From Arcticibacter eurypsychrophilus (GTDB lineage Bacteria; Bacteroidota; Bacteroidia; Sphingobacteriales; Sphingobacteriaceae), in NCBI RefSeq assembly GCF_001730525.1, contig NZ_MDFN01000004.1, forward strand, positions 1-64,000: 64,000 nt of DNA. The letters are read 5' to 3'. This document shows, piece by piece, positions 1-9,529 of the stretch. The position numbers and the translations under genes were made by a program. Each line of letters opens with the position of its first letter. Within the stretch, counting starts at the first letter, position 1. The notes below the pieces were generated by a model. That model was not told the origin of the DNA. It did no database searches and saw only the letters and a program-made list of their open reading frames with translations.

Positions 1-101
1 CTTTTTTCTTTTACCGGACAACAGTAATAAATAAAGAATACTTATGAGATAGAGTATCAAAACAACATATATTAGCCTTCTTCATTCGTAAATCTAAATG
101 T

Positions 102-1316
102 ATGAGTTTTCCAGAGCTAACCGGATTTAATATTCTGGCCAATCCTACCGGTCCGATTTGTAATCTTAATTGTACCTATTGTTATTACCTGGAGAAAGAA
201 AAAATATATCCAGGTATTTCAAGTTTTAAAATGACGGAACAGACACTTGAAGTTTTCACCCGTAAATATATACATGAACAACCAGGACCTGAAGTTACGT
301 TTGTGTGGCAAGGAGGGGAGCCCTCATTACTTGGCTTGGATTATTACAAAAAAGCCTTACAATTTCAACAAAAGTACGGGAGTGGCAAACGTATTCATAA
401 TTCATTTCAAACCAATGGCGCCCTTTTAAATGATGAATGGTGCCTGTTTTTTAAAGAACATAATTTTCTGATTGGGATATCGATTGATGGTCCAAAGGTA
501 TTACACGATAAGTATCGACTTGACAAAGGAGGGCACGGGACCTTTTCAAAGGTAATGGAAGCTATAGCATTGTTAAAAAAACATCAGGTTGAGTTCAATA
601 CGCTCACGGTCATTAATAATATAAATTCGGAGTATCCACTGGAAGTGTATCGGTTTTTAAAGCAGATTGGAAGTCAATATATGCAGTTTATTCCTATTGT
701 GGAGCAGGTAGCTGAAGGCGTTTTACCAGAAGGAGTAGTGCTGCTCTCCCCGGATTATGCTGGCAATACAACCTTGGCTCCATGGTCTGTTTCTCCATTA
801 AAGTTTGGAAAGTTTCTTGTCGCTATTTTTAATGAATGGGTAAAAAGGGATGTAGGTCAATATTTTGTACAGATCTTTGATGCTACCTTAGCAAATGAAG
901 CAGGGGTTGCTCCAGGAATATGTGTTTTTAGTGAACGCTGCGGGAATGCACTTGCGATAGAGCATAATGGAGATCTATACGCTTGTGATCATTATGTATA
1001 TCCGGAATATAAGTTGGGAAATATTCACAGTACTTCGTTGAAGAGGGTGCTTCTCTCTGATGAACAGCAGCTATTTGGCTTGAATAAGTATGATTCCTTA
1101 CCAAGACAATGTAAGGAATGTGATGTTTACAACTATTGTAAAGGGGAATGTCCCAAAAATCGTTTTCTTGTAAGCACTACAAACGAAGATGGGTTGAACT
1201 ATTTATGTGAAGGATATAAATTATTTTTCCGCCATGTTAAACCATACATGAAGTATATGAACAATGAACTGCTGCATCAGCGTCCTCCCGCTCAGGTGAT
1301 GAATTGGAAAAGATAG
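102..1316 (+). CDS. Anaerobic sulfatase-maturating enzyme-like radical SAM/SPASM protein
   Basis: This is a 404-residue radical SAM protein of the anSME family, which in known members oxidises a Cys or Ser in sulfatases to formylglycine. The radical SAM cluster motif CNLNCTYC supplies Cys20, Cys24 and Cys27. A C-terminal SPASM region carries the auxiliary-cluster cysteines (ICVFSERCG, YACDHYVYPEY, CKECDVYNYCKGEC and a last YLCEGY). Length fits the family (about 390-415). The start ATG begins a sequence (MSFPELTGFNIL) that runs directly into the conserved core. No sulfatase gene lies in the window, so its substrate is unknown; another SPASM-modified peptide cannot be excluded. Family assignment is strong, substrate is inference. 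Confidence 0.85.
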   Translation: MSFPELTGFNILANPTGPICNLNCTYCYYLEKEKIYPGISSFKMTEQTLEVFTRKYIHEQPGPEVTFVWQGGEPSLLGLDYYKKALQFQQKYGSGKRIHNSFQTNGALLNDEWCLFFKEHNFLIGISIDGPKVLHDKYRLDKGGHGTFSKVMEAIALLKKHQVEFNTLTVINNINSEYPLEVYRFLKQIGSQYMQFIPIVEQVAEGVLPEGVVLLSPDYAGNTTLAPWSVSPLKFGKFLVAIFNEWVKRDVGQYFVQIFDATLANEAGVAPGICVFSERCGNALAIEHNGDLYACDHYVYPEYKLGNIHSTSLKRVLLSDEQQLFGLNKYDSLPRQCKECDVYNYCKGECPKNRFLVSTTNEDGLNYLCEGYKLFFRHVKPYMKYMNNELLHQRPPAQVMNWKR

Positions 1317-1499
1317 GTCTGTTTATTATTTCACGTTTTTAGATAAATAGCAATAAAGGTTGCTTAAATTTATGTTTGAATTAGCAGGATCAATACTGAC
1401 CGTTGATATGCTGCTGAATTTTAGAATAATAATTTTTTGTAAACCAAATTAATCAGTTTATCACCTATAAGCATCTCCTCTACATCTATACGCGGGTTT

Positions 1500-1868
1500 G
1501 TGTATACAGGAATCAGCTTTAAAAGATTAAAATCATACCATGATTACGAACGCAGTTTTACCAGTAACCCAACGCTAGCCACTGTAACCGGTACCCAATT
1601 ACAAGGAAATACAGTTTATAACTATGGATTGAAGAACCATTTTACTAAAACCACAGAGAGCGTGACCGATATTCTTTATGGTCGTTTTCTGGATGAACTA
1701 GGCTGGGAATTTGCTGCTGAAGCACACCGAAGACAGGATATGATTCGATTTGGCGTGTTTACAAAAAAATCATGGTTATCTCATTCTCCAAATGGTGATA
1801 ACAGGAGCATATTTCCTATACCTTTACAGGAACTTAATAAAAATCCTAATTTAAAACAGAATCCGTAA
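1500..1868 (+). pseudogene. SusD/RagB family C-terminal remnant
   Basis: About 120 codons are open from a GTG. The second half is typical of a SusD/RagB C-terminus: GWEFAAEAHRRQDMIRFGVF, then IFPIPLQELNKNPNLKQNP just before the stop. Whole SusD proteins are about 500-600 residues and start with a lipoprotein signal, neither of which is present. No SusC-like receptor adjoins it. SusD proteins bind glycans at the outer membrane together with a SusC TonB receptor, so this is most likely the leftover of a lost polysaccharide-utilisation locus. The adjacent pectin-related genes fit that history. It is unlikely to be expressed as a working protein. Confidence 0.75.
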
Positions 1869-1948
1869 CGAAGTAGGTTACAATGTCAATATAACCAAGT
1901 CACTAATAGTATACTATTCATGACTTAATTATAATAGAATGATTAATT

Positions 1949-2929
1949 ATGATCAGATACATATTCGTATTCTTTATAGCGGGATCAGTTTTCAATACCT
2001 CCGCACAATCTAAAACCGGCCTTACAGGAAAGCTCGATACCTCATATACCACTTATTCCGCTTTTAAAAATACAGCTAAGCAATTTCCTAATATACGTAT
2101 AGTCACAGAAAAATCTTTTCCATCCGTAAAGGAATCAAGGAATCTGGTATATTGTAAAACAGGTAATCGTCAGCTTAAAATTGATGCTTTCATTCCTTCC
2201 TCAAAGTTCAAGGTAAAAACTCCGGCTATTTTAATTATTCATGGAGGAGGATGGCGCTCCGGTAACCGTACACAACATATTCCGCTAGCACAACATCTGG
2301 CCGCTGCAGGTTACGCCAGTTTCACGGTAGAATACCGTTTGTCTACAGACGCTCTTTTTCCAGCAGCTATTTATGATCTTAAAGCTGCATTGCGCTGGAT
2401 GCGTGCCAACGCAAAGAAGTTTAACCTGGATCCATCCAAAATTGCCATACTTGGCTTCTCTGCCGGGGGAGAGCTTGCTGCTTTTGTTGGGACCACCAGC
2501 AATCTGCCTAAATTTGAAAAAAAGGATTGTCATGCAAAGTACTCCAGTGCGGTACAAGCTATCGTAGATATCGATGGGACGCTTTCTTTTGTTCACCCCG
2601 AATCAGGTGAAGGTGATGACAGCCGTTCTACTTCTGCAGCGACCTATTGGTTTGGTTACCCTAAAAAAGACAACCCAACCTTATGGACTGAGGGTTCTCC
2701 TTTAACTCACGTCGCAAACAACAAAGCTCCTATTCTTTTTTTAAACAGCTCTGTAGATAGAATGCATGCCGGTAGGGATGACTTCCGGAAGGTCCTAGAT
2801 GAAAAGAGAATCTATTCAGAAGTGCATAAATTTGAGGGTGCTCCGCATTCTTTCTGTCTTTTTGATCCCTGGTTTGATCCAACTGTAAACTACATCACCG
2901 GTTTCCTAGACAAAGTGTTTAAAAAATAA
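1949..2929 (+). CDS. Secreted alpha/beta-hydrolase, esterase/lipase type
   Basis: The 326-residue product starts with a signal peptide (MIRYIFVFFIAGSVFNTSAQ). It has the alpha/beta-hydrolase features of carbohydrate-active or BD-FAE-like esterases: the oxyanion-hole motif HGGGW at about 98-102, the nucleophile elbow GFSAGG with Ser171, an acid in SSVDRMH and a catalytic His in GAPHSF near the C-terminus. It lies 7 bp before a pectinesterase gene and probably shares its transcript. An acetylesterase acting on pectin or xylan fragments in the periplasm is a reasonable guess from context, but the substrate cannot be read from the sequence. Confidence 0.85.
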   Translation: MIRYIFVFFIAGSVFNTSAQSKTGLTGKLDTSYTTYSAFKNTAKQFPNIRIVTEKSFPSVKESRNLVYCKTGNRQLKIDAFIPSSKFKVKTPAILIIHGGGWRSGNRTQHIPLAQHLAAAGYASFTVEYRLSTDALFPAAIYDLKAALRWMRANAKKFNLDPSKIAILGFSAGGELAAFVGTTSNLPKFEKKDCHAKYSSAVQAIVDIDGTLSFVHPESGEGDDSRSTSAATYWFGYPKKDNPTLWTEGSPLTHVANNKAPILFLNSSVDRMHAGRDDFRKVLDEKRIYSEVHKFEGAPHSFCLFDPWFDPTVNYITGFLDKVFKK

Positions 2930-2936
2930 AACAATA

Positions 2937-3926
2937 ATGAAAAAAATCGCCCTATTTACATGTATCATGATACTCAGTGTTCTCAATTCTTGGGCACAAC
3001 AGGAAAAGCAACAGCAGCAATACAAATATAAGTTTGTGGTTGCTAAAGACGGATCAGGGGAATATACCACTATCCAGGATGCTATTAATGCCATGCGGGT
3101 GTTTCCGCTTAAGCTGATTACTTTGTATATAAAAAATGGCATTTACAATGAGAAAATAGAACTCCCTACTTCAAATACGGATGTAACCTTCATCGGTGAA
3201 TCAGTAGATAAAACGATTATCACCTTTGATGATTATTCCGGACACGGCAATACCAATACCTTTACGTCTTATACTGCCCGAATTAGAGGAAATGACTTCA
3301 AGGCGGAGAATATTACCTTCATCAATTCAGCAGGACCTGTAGGACAGGGGGTAGCATTACATCTTGAATCTGATCGCGCTGTATTTAAAAACTGTCGCTT
3401 CCTGGGAAACCAGGATACTTTATACCTGGGAGGAGAAAATAGTCGCCAGTACTTTGTGGATTGCTATATTGAAGGAACAACTGACTTTATATTCGGTCCC
3501 GCAACTGTATTGCTTAAAAACTGCACCATCCATAGCAAAAAAAATTCTTATATCACGGCCGCTAACACACCCGAAGGAATTTCTTACGGATTTGTATTCA
3601 TAAACTGCAAGCTTACTGCAGATACGTCAGCTACAAAGGTATATTTGGGAAGACCTTGGCGAGATTATGCGAAAACTGTTTTTATTAAATGCGATCTGGG
3701 CAAACACATCGTCCCAGAGGGCTGGCATAACTGGTCTAAACCAGAGGCGGAAAAGAGTAGTTTTTATGCGGAATACCAAAACAAAGGTCCAGGTAGTTCC
3801 ACGGTCAACAGAGCACTTTGGTCTCATCAGTTAACCGATAAAGAAGCAAAGGAATACACGCCTCAAAAGATATTTTCGAGAAATAGATCTAGCGTGTTAA
3901 AGGAGTCAAATTGGTTTAATAAATAG
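2937..3926 (+). CDS. Pectinesterase (carbohydrate esterase family 8)
   Basis: This 329-residue secreted protein (signal peptide ending near NSWAQ) is a pectin methylesterase, which removes methyl esters from homogalacturonan. The right-handed beta-helix family motifs are present in order: Gln137 in GPVGQGVAL, Asp160 in GNQDTLY, Asp183 in TTDFIFG and Arg239 in YLGRPW. These are the oxyanion and catalytic residues of CE8 enzymes. It follows the esterase gene by 7 bp and precedes a GH3 gene, so the three form a small plant-polysaccharide group. No polygalacturonase or pectate lyase is in view. The start ATG directly begins a classic signal peptide. Confidence 0.92.
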   Translation: MKKIALFTCIMILSVLNSWAQQEKQQQQYKYKFVVAKDGSGEYTTIQDAINAMRVFPLKLITLYIKNGIYNEKIELPTSNTDVTFIGESVDKTIITFDDYSGHGNTNTFTSYTARIRGNDFKAENITFINSAGPVGQGVALHLESDRAVFKNCRFLGNQDTLYLGGENSRQYFVDCYIEGTTDFIFGPATVLLKNCTIHSKKNSYITAANTPEGISYGFVFINCKLTADTSATKVYLGRPWRDYAKTVFIKCDLGKHIVPEGWHNWSKPEAEKSSFYAEYQNKGPGSSTVNRALWSHQLTDKEAKEYTPQKIFSRNRSSVLKESNWFNK

Positions 3927-4051
3927 CCCCGTTCATACTTTTCCAATTATTTCATTACATTTATTCATACCCGTTTCATTGAAGAGTATCAGCAAGCGGT
4001 TCGTAAAAATCAAATTACCTTTTTAACCAATATAAAAGGATTAATTTCACC

Positions 4052-6463
4052 ATGAATAGATCAACGATCCTAATCGCTTTTTTACTGTGTGTCTCCCCAC
4101 AAGTGTTTTCCCAAAAAGCAGGAATATATAAAAAGGGATGGATAGACTTTAATAAGAATCAGAAGAAGGATATTTTTGAAGATCCCTCTCAACCCATTGA
4201 AACAAGGGTTGTAGATTTATTATCACAAATGAACCTCAATGAGAAGACCTGTCAAACCGCTACACTGTATGGTTTTGGTCGTGTCCTCAAAGACGAAATG
4301 CCTCTTACAAGCTGGAAGAATGAAATCTGGAAAGATGGAATTGCGAATATTGATGAAGAGTTAAATGGACTTTCAAATACGCCAAAAGCCAATACGAAGT
4401 ATTCTTATCCATTTAGTAATCATGCTATTGGTATTAATAAGGTGCAGCGATGGTTTATAGAACAAACCCGTTTAGGAATTCCTGTAGATTTTACCAATGA
4501 AGCCATACATGGCTTATGTCATGATCGCGCTACGCCTTTTCCATCACCCATAAATATTGGCAGTACCTGGAATACAAGGTTAGTTCATCGGGCCGGAGCA
4601 ATAGTGGGAAGAGAAGCCAAGGCTTTGGGATATACCAATGTGTATGCGCCTATTCTGGATGTAGCCAGGGATCAGCGATGGGGACGTATAGTCGAATGTT
4701 ATGGTGAAGATCCATTTCATATCGCCGAAATGGGGAAACAAATGGTACTGGGGATTCAAGACCAAGGAGTAGCTTCTACCTTAAAGCATTACGCGGTTTA
4801 TAGTGTTCCAAAAGGAGGAAGAGATGGAGATGCCCGTACGGATCCTCATGTCGCACCCCGGGAAATGTACCAGATTTATTTATATCCTTTCCGTCGTGTG
4901 GTGCAAGAAGCCGCTCCGCTGGGTGTAATGAGCAGCTATAATGATTGGGATGGTGTTCCCATTACAGCCAGCTATTATTTCTTAACTGAACTCTTGCGCC
5001 ATCAATTTGGATTCAAGGGATACATCGTATCAGATAGTGAAGCTGTAGAATTTGTATTTACCAAACATCATGTGGCTCCTGATTATAAAGATGCGGTCAG
5101 GCAAGTAGTAGAAGCTGGTTTAAATGTCCGTACAAACTTTACACCACCCGAAAATTACATTTTGCCCTTAAGGGAGCTCGTTAATGAAGGTAAGGTTTCT
5201 ATGAAAACATTGGATCAACGGGTTGCTGACGTTTTAAGGGTGAAATTTATGCTCGGTTTGTTTGATGAACCTTATGTAAAAGATCCCATAGCGGCTGATA
5301 AAATTGTACATACCAAAGAGAGTGAAGCAATTTCCCGTCAGTTGAATCTGGAATCCATGGTATTGCTTAAAAATGAAGGAAACCTGTTACCTCTCGATAA
5401 AACAAAATTTAAAAAAATCCTGGTTACAGGTCCCTTGGCTGCTGAAAATAATTATGCTATCAGTCGTTACGGTCCATCAAACCACCCCGTAACAACTGTG
5501 CTGGATGGAATTAAAGCCTATGTTGGAAGTGCTACCCAGGTAAACTACACCAAAGGTTGCGAAATTGTAGATGCCACCTGGCCTGAAAGTGAAATCATTG
5601 CCACTCCGCTTACCAGCGAGGAGCAGGCTGCTATTGATGAAGCAGTGAAACAAGCTAAAAACGTCGATCTGGTTATCGCTGTAGTGGGTGAAGATGAAAA
5701 AAGGGTTGGGGAAAGCAAGTCTAGAACAGGATTGAACCTACCCGGAAGGCAGTTAATGCTGCTTCAGGCTTTACATGCGACAGGAAAACCAGTCGTGATG
5801 GTCATGATTAACGGACAGCCTTTAACCATTAATTGGGAAAACAGATATCTCCCTGCTATACTTGAAGCTTGGTTTCCTGGACCTCAATCCGGACATATTA
5901 TTGCTGAAACTCTCTTTGGTGATTATAATCCTGGAGGAAAGTTAACCATGACTTTCCCAAAGACAACCGGACAGATCGAATTGAACTTCCCCTTTAAACC
6001 CGGATCTCATGCGAATCAATCTTCTGTTGGGCCAAATGGTTATGGCAATACAAGTGTAAATGGGGCGCTTTTTCCCTTTGGTTACGGATTAAGCTATACG
6101 ACGTTTGAATATACCAATCTGATCGTATCTCCATTAAGCTTGAACAAGCAAGGTGATATTCATATAGCTGTTGATGTTCAAAATACAGGAAGCCGTCAAG
6201 GTGACGAAGTGGTCCAGCTTTATCTGAAAGACGAAGTCAGTAGTGTAACGACTTATGAATACGTTCTTCGGGGATTTGAACGCGTACCATTAGCTGCGGG
6301 GGAGAAAAAGACCATTCATTTTGTCCTTCATCCTGATGATTTAGCGCTTCTCGACAAAAATATGAACTGGACTGTTGAACCTGGCAAGTTCATGGTGATG
6401 ATAGGAAGTTCATCTGAAAAAATTCACTTGAAAGCTGAGTTTGAAATTAAAGATATGATGTAA
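4052..6463 (+). CDS. Glycoside hydrolase family 3 protein (beta-glucosidase/xylosidase type)
   Basis: The 803-residue secreted enzyme begins with a signal peptide (to about VFSQ). The N-terminal GH3 TIM barrel shows WGR (210-212), KHYA (245-248) and the nucleophile motif IVSDSEAV with Asp328. The second alpha/beta domain contains LLKNEGNLLPL and the GEDEKRVGES loop. A fibronectin-III-like domain closes the protein (PFGYGLSYTTFEY onward). Length fits three-domain GH3 enzymes. It should release terminal beta-linked sugars in the periplasm. Its position after esterase and pectinesterase genes suggests plant cell-wall oligosaccharides. Specificity between glucose, xylose and arabinose cannot be decided by eye. 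Confidence 0.9.
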   Translation: MNRSTILIAFLLCVSPQVFSQKAGIYKKGWIDFNKNQKKDIFEDPSQPIETRVVDLLSQMNLNEKTCQTATLYGFGRVLKDEMPLTSWKNEIWKDGIANIDEELNGLSNTPKANTKYSYPFSNHAIGINKVQRWFIEQTRLGIPVDFTNEAIHGLCHDRATPFPSPINIGSTWNTRLVHRAGAIVGREAKALGYTNVYAPILDVARDQRWGRIVECYGEDPFHIAEMGKQMVLGIQDQGVASTLKHYAVYSVPKGGRDGDARTDPHVAPREMYQIYLYPFRRVVQEAAPLGVMSSYNDWDGVPITASYYFLTELLRHQFGFKGYIVSDSEAVEFVFTKHHVAPDYKDAVRQVVEAGLNVRTNFTPPENYILPLRELVNEGKVSMKTLDQRVADVLRVKFMLGLFDEPYVKDPIAADKIVHTKESEAISRQLNLESMVLLKNEGNLLPLDKTKFKKILVTGPLAAENNYAISRYGPSNHPVTTVLDGIKAYVGSATQVNYTKGCEIVDATWPESEIIATPLTSEEQAAIDEAVKQAKNVDLVIAVVGEDEKRVGESKSRTGLNLPGRQLMLLQALHATGKPVVMVMINGQPLTINWENRYLPAILEAWFPGPQSGHIIAETLFGDYNPGGKLTMTFPKTTGQIELNFPFKPGSHANQSSVGPNGYGNTSVNGALFPFGYGLSYTTFEYTNLIVSPLSLNKQGDIHIAVDVQNTGSRQGDEVVQLYLKDEVSSVTTYEYVLRGFERVPLAAGEKKTIHFVLHPDDLALLDKNMNWTVEPGKFMVMIGSSSEKIHLKAEFEIKDMM

Positions 6464-6634
6464 GAAATTAGCGTATTAACTGCGTTTTTGATTATACATT
6501 ATGAATAAATGGTTCAAGAACATAAGAAAGCAAATCTTTCTGCCATTAAAATTTTAACGAATCTCTGATCAAACATTTAATCTATTATTTCTTTATCATA
6601 AAATAGTATTCCTGGATAAAAAACAGATTGTACG

Positions 6635-9262
6635 ATGAGCCTGGAGAAATATGTAAAAAAGCGGAATTTTACTAAAACAGCAGAACCCAAGTCTGGAAAA
6701 AGTAAAGACAAAGACCAGCTAATCTTTGTAATTCAAAAGCATGATGCTTCACGTTTGCATTATGATTTTCGACTGGAGATGGAAGGTGTTTTAAAAAGTT
6801 GGGCTGTACCTAAGGGACCTTCAACAGATCCCAAAACTAAACGTCTAGCCATGATGGTAGAAGATCATCCTTATGATTACCGATCTTTTGAAGGCATTAT
6901 ACCTAAGGGAGAATATGGAGGAGGTACAGTGATTGTATGGGATCAGGGAACTTACGAGCCCATCGAAGAGATTAAAGGTAAGAAAGCTCAGGAAAAACAT
7001 CTGCTTAAGCAGTTACAGTCCGGATCCCTGAAAATTAAACTGCATGGCGAAAAGCTAAAGGGTGAATATGCATTGGTCAAAACCCACGGGATGGGTGAAA
7101 ATGGCTGGCTGCTTATCAAACACAAGGATGATTTTGCCTCCTCTCAGGATATCACTAAACAGGATAAATCAGTCATTTCTGGAAAAACAATCGAAAATGT
7201 AGAAAAAACCAGTGATAAGATATGGCATAGTGGTAAGGAGACAGCAGCACCAAAATCAAAGATTCCTGAAGGTGTCAAACCCATGCTAGCCACTTTGGTG
7301 GATGAACCCTTTGATGATGAGGATTGGCAATTTGAAGTCAAGTGGGATGGTTACCGTGCCTTAGCATCCGTCAATAATGGCGAAGTTGAACTCTATTCCC
7401 GCAACAACAAATCCTTCAATGACAAGTTCTACTCGATATATCACCTCCTAAAAAAGTTAAAAATCAATGCCCTGTTGGACGGGGAAATCCTAGTATTGGA
7501 TGAAAAAGGTATTTCCAATTTCAGTGACTTACAAAACTGGCGGAGTGAGGCGGATGGTGAACTGGTCTATTATGTATTTGACCTCCTGTGGTACGATGGG
7601 AAAAACCTGATGGATCTACCTCTTCATCAGAGGCAAACACTACTAAAAGAAGTTCTTACATTAGATGATGCCCACCTTCGAATCAGTAAAGTATTCAAAT
7701 CAAGTGGAATAGATTTTTTTAAAGCCGCAGAAAGAATTGGACTGGAAGGAATCATAGCTAAAAAAAGCAGTAGCACCTACTCGCCCGATCTTCGTTCAAA
7801 AGAATGGTTGAAAGTCAAGGTTCATAAAAGACAAGAAGTGATTATTGCTGGTTACACCAGGAACAAAGACACTTCCAAGCAATTCAGTTCTTTGTTGTTA
7901 GGCGTCTATGACAACGGCGAATTACACTACGTGGGAAAGGTGGGTACCGGATTTTCGGATAAATTGCAAAAAGAAATGATTGCGCAGTTTAAACCTTTGA
8001 TTATTGATGAAAGCCCTTTCAATGCCATTCCTGATGTAAACAAACCCTCTCGCTTTCGTCCCAATCCCCCTAAAGCTCTGGCCACCTGGCTCAAACCGAA
8101 ACTCGTTTGCGAAGTTGCTTTTACGGAAGTAACCGAAGATGGGGTATTCCGACACCCTTCCTTTCAGGGTATGCGTATCGATAAAAAGGCCAAAGAGATG
8201 ATTCGTGAAACGGTATTGCCTGCTGTGGAAGTTCTTAAGGCATTAGAAGAACCGGAAGAAAATCAACAGAAACCCAAAGAAACTGAACATTCCGATGTGG
8301 TTAGTCCCCCCAAAGAAAAGGAACGGAAAACATTATTAAATCCCAAAGATGAAACCCAGGTACGCAAGATTTGTGGTCACGATCTCAAATTTACCAACCT
8401 AAGTAAAATCTACTGGCCCGAAGATGGAATCACCAAAAGGGATATGTTCAACTACTATTACCAGGTTGCCGACTATATTCTGCCTTATCTGAAGGACAGG
8501 CCCATGTCACTCAACCGCTTTCCCGGTGGGATCCATGGTTCCAGCTTTTACCAGAAAGACGTGACAGATAAGGCACCCGAATGGGCTAAAACCTTTCCAT
8601 ATACTACCAGTGAGGAGGAAAAAAAACAGTATCTGGTCGGTACGGATGAAGCAAGCTTGCTTTGGATGGCATCCTTAGGCTGTATTGAGATGAACCCCTG
8701 GTTCAGCAGAATCCAATCACCTGACAACCCTGATTATTGCGTAATTGATCTGGATCCCGATAAAAATACGTTTGATCAGGTGATTGAAGCGGCTCAACAT
8801 GTAAAAGAAATATTAAATGCTGTAGATGTCCCCTCCTTTTGCAAAACATCAGGATCTACGGGAATGCATATTTATATTCCGCTGGGCGGAAAATACACCT
8901 ATGACCAGTCTCAGATGTTTGCCCGCATTATCGTTGGCATTGTACATGATCAAATACCGTACTATACCAGTTTGGAACGGATGATCGCTAATAGAAAGGG
9001 AAAGATGTATCTCGACTTTCTTCAAAACCGTCCAGGTGCAACTATTGCCGGACCTTATTCCCTCAGGCCCAAGGTAGGGGCAACCGTATCCATGCCGCTA
9101 CATTGGGAAGAAGTAAAACCGGGACTAGCCATAAAAGATTTCACTATTCATAATGCAATAGAGCGTTTAAAGGTAGAAGGCGATCTTTTCGAAGGCGTAC
9201 TTGGAAAAGGAGTAGATCTGGAAAAAACAATCAAAAAAACTAAGAGCATATTTGGTTCTTAG
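6635..9262 (+). CDS. ligD: Multifunctional non-homologous end-joining protein LigD
   Basis: The 875-residue protein contains three enzymatic domains in the order phosphoesterase - ligase - polymerase. The N-terminal 3'-phosphoesterase shows QKHDASRLHYDFRLE and PKGEYGGGTV (about 34-98). The ATP-dependent ligase has the adenylated lysine motif EVKWDGYRA with Lys236. The C-terminal primase-like polymerase has the metal-binding VIDLDPD near residue 705 and SGSTGMHIYIPL. LigD repairs double-strand breaks with Ku, but no Ku gene is in the window. The domain order is that common in Pseudomonas and Bacteroidota, not the mycobacterial order. An in-frame open stretch continues 57 codons past the stop. 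Confidence 0.95.
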   Translation: MSLEKYVKKRNFTKTAEPKSGKSKDKDQLIFVIQKHDASRLHYDFRLEMEGVLKSWAVPKGPSTDPKTKRLAMMVEDHPYDYRSFEGIIPKGEYGGGTVIVWDQGTYEPIEEIKGKKAQEKHLLKQLQSGSLKIKLHGEKLKGEYALVKTHGMGENGWLLIKHKDDFASSQDITKQDKSVISGKTIENVEKTSDKIWHSGKETAAPKSKIPEGVKPMLATLVDEPFDDEDWQFEVKWDGYRALASVNNGEVELYSRNNKSFNDKFYSIYHLLKKLKINALLDGEILVLDEKGISNFSDLQNWRSEADGELVYYVFDLLWYDGKNLMDLPLHQRQTLLKEVLTLDDAHLRISKVFKSSGIDFFKAAERIGLEGIIAKKSSSTYSPDLRSKEWLKVKVHKRQEVIIAGYTRNKDTSKQFSSLLLGVYDNGELHYVGKVGTGFSDKLQKEMIAQFKPLIIDESPFNAIPDVNKPSRFRPNPPKALATWLKPKLVCEVAFTEVTEDGVFRHPSFQGMRIDKKAKEMIRETVLPAVEVLKALEEPEENQQKPKETEHSDVVSPPKEKERKTLLNPKDETQVRKICGHDLKFTNLSKIYWPEDGITKRDMFNYYYQVADYILPYLKDRPMSLNRFPGGIHGSSFYQKDVTDKAPEWAKTFPYTTSEEEKKQYLVGTDEASLLWMASLGCIEMNPWFSRIQSPDNPDYCVIDLDPDKNTFDQVIEAAQHVKEILNAVDVPSFCKTSGSTGMHIYIPLGGKYTYDQSQMFARIIVGIVHDQIPYYTSLERMIANRKGKMYLDFLQNRPGATIAGPYSLRPKVGATVSMPLHWEEVKPGLAIKDFTIHNAIERLKVEGDLFEGVLGKGVDLEKTIKKTKSIFGS

Positions 9263-9436
9263 CACCTATGGAATCGTCCAAATACCAGTAATTATTATGA
9301 TCAAAATGCCATTTCCGGAGATGTATACACCAAGGAAACAAATATTGAAGAAGAACGAAATGGGCTGATTGATTTTGACTTTGGAGAGTTAAGAGTGTCC
9401 GAAGGTCTTCTGAATTCCAATTATATTGAGACTTGA
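9263..9436 (+). other. 57-codon open stretch in frame after the ligD stop
   Basis: Directly after the ligD TAG the same frame stays open for 57 sense codons to a TGA and reads, near its end, ERNGLIDFDFGELRVSEG. It has no start codon of its own near the 5' end. It could be a chance open frame or a fragment of a lost gene. I do not recognise the peptide. The rest of the 267-bp gap to tkt shows nothing else clear. Confidence 0.2.
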
Positions 9437-9529
9437 GAACATTTGTAATACAAAATAGGTCATATTATGCCCCTTTTCAAACTTTAACATAGCTAACTTG
9501 TACTTTAAATATTAGAAGAATTAATTGTC

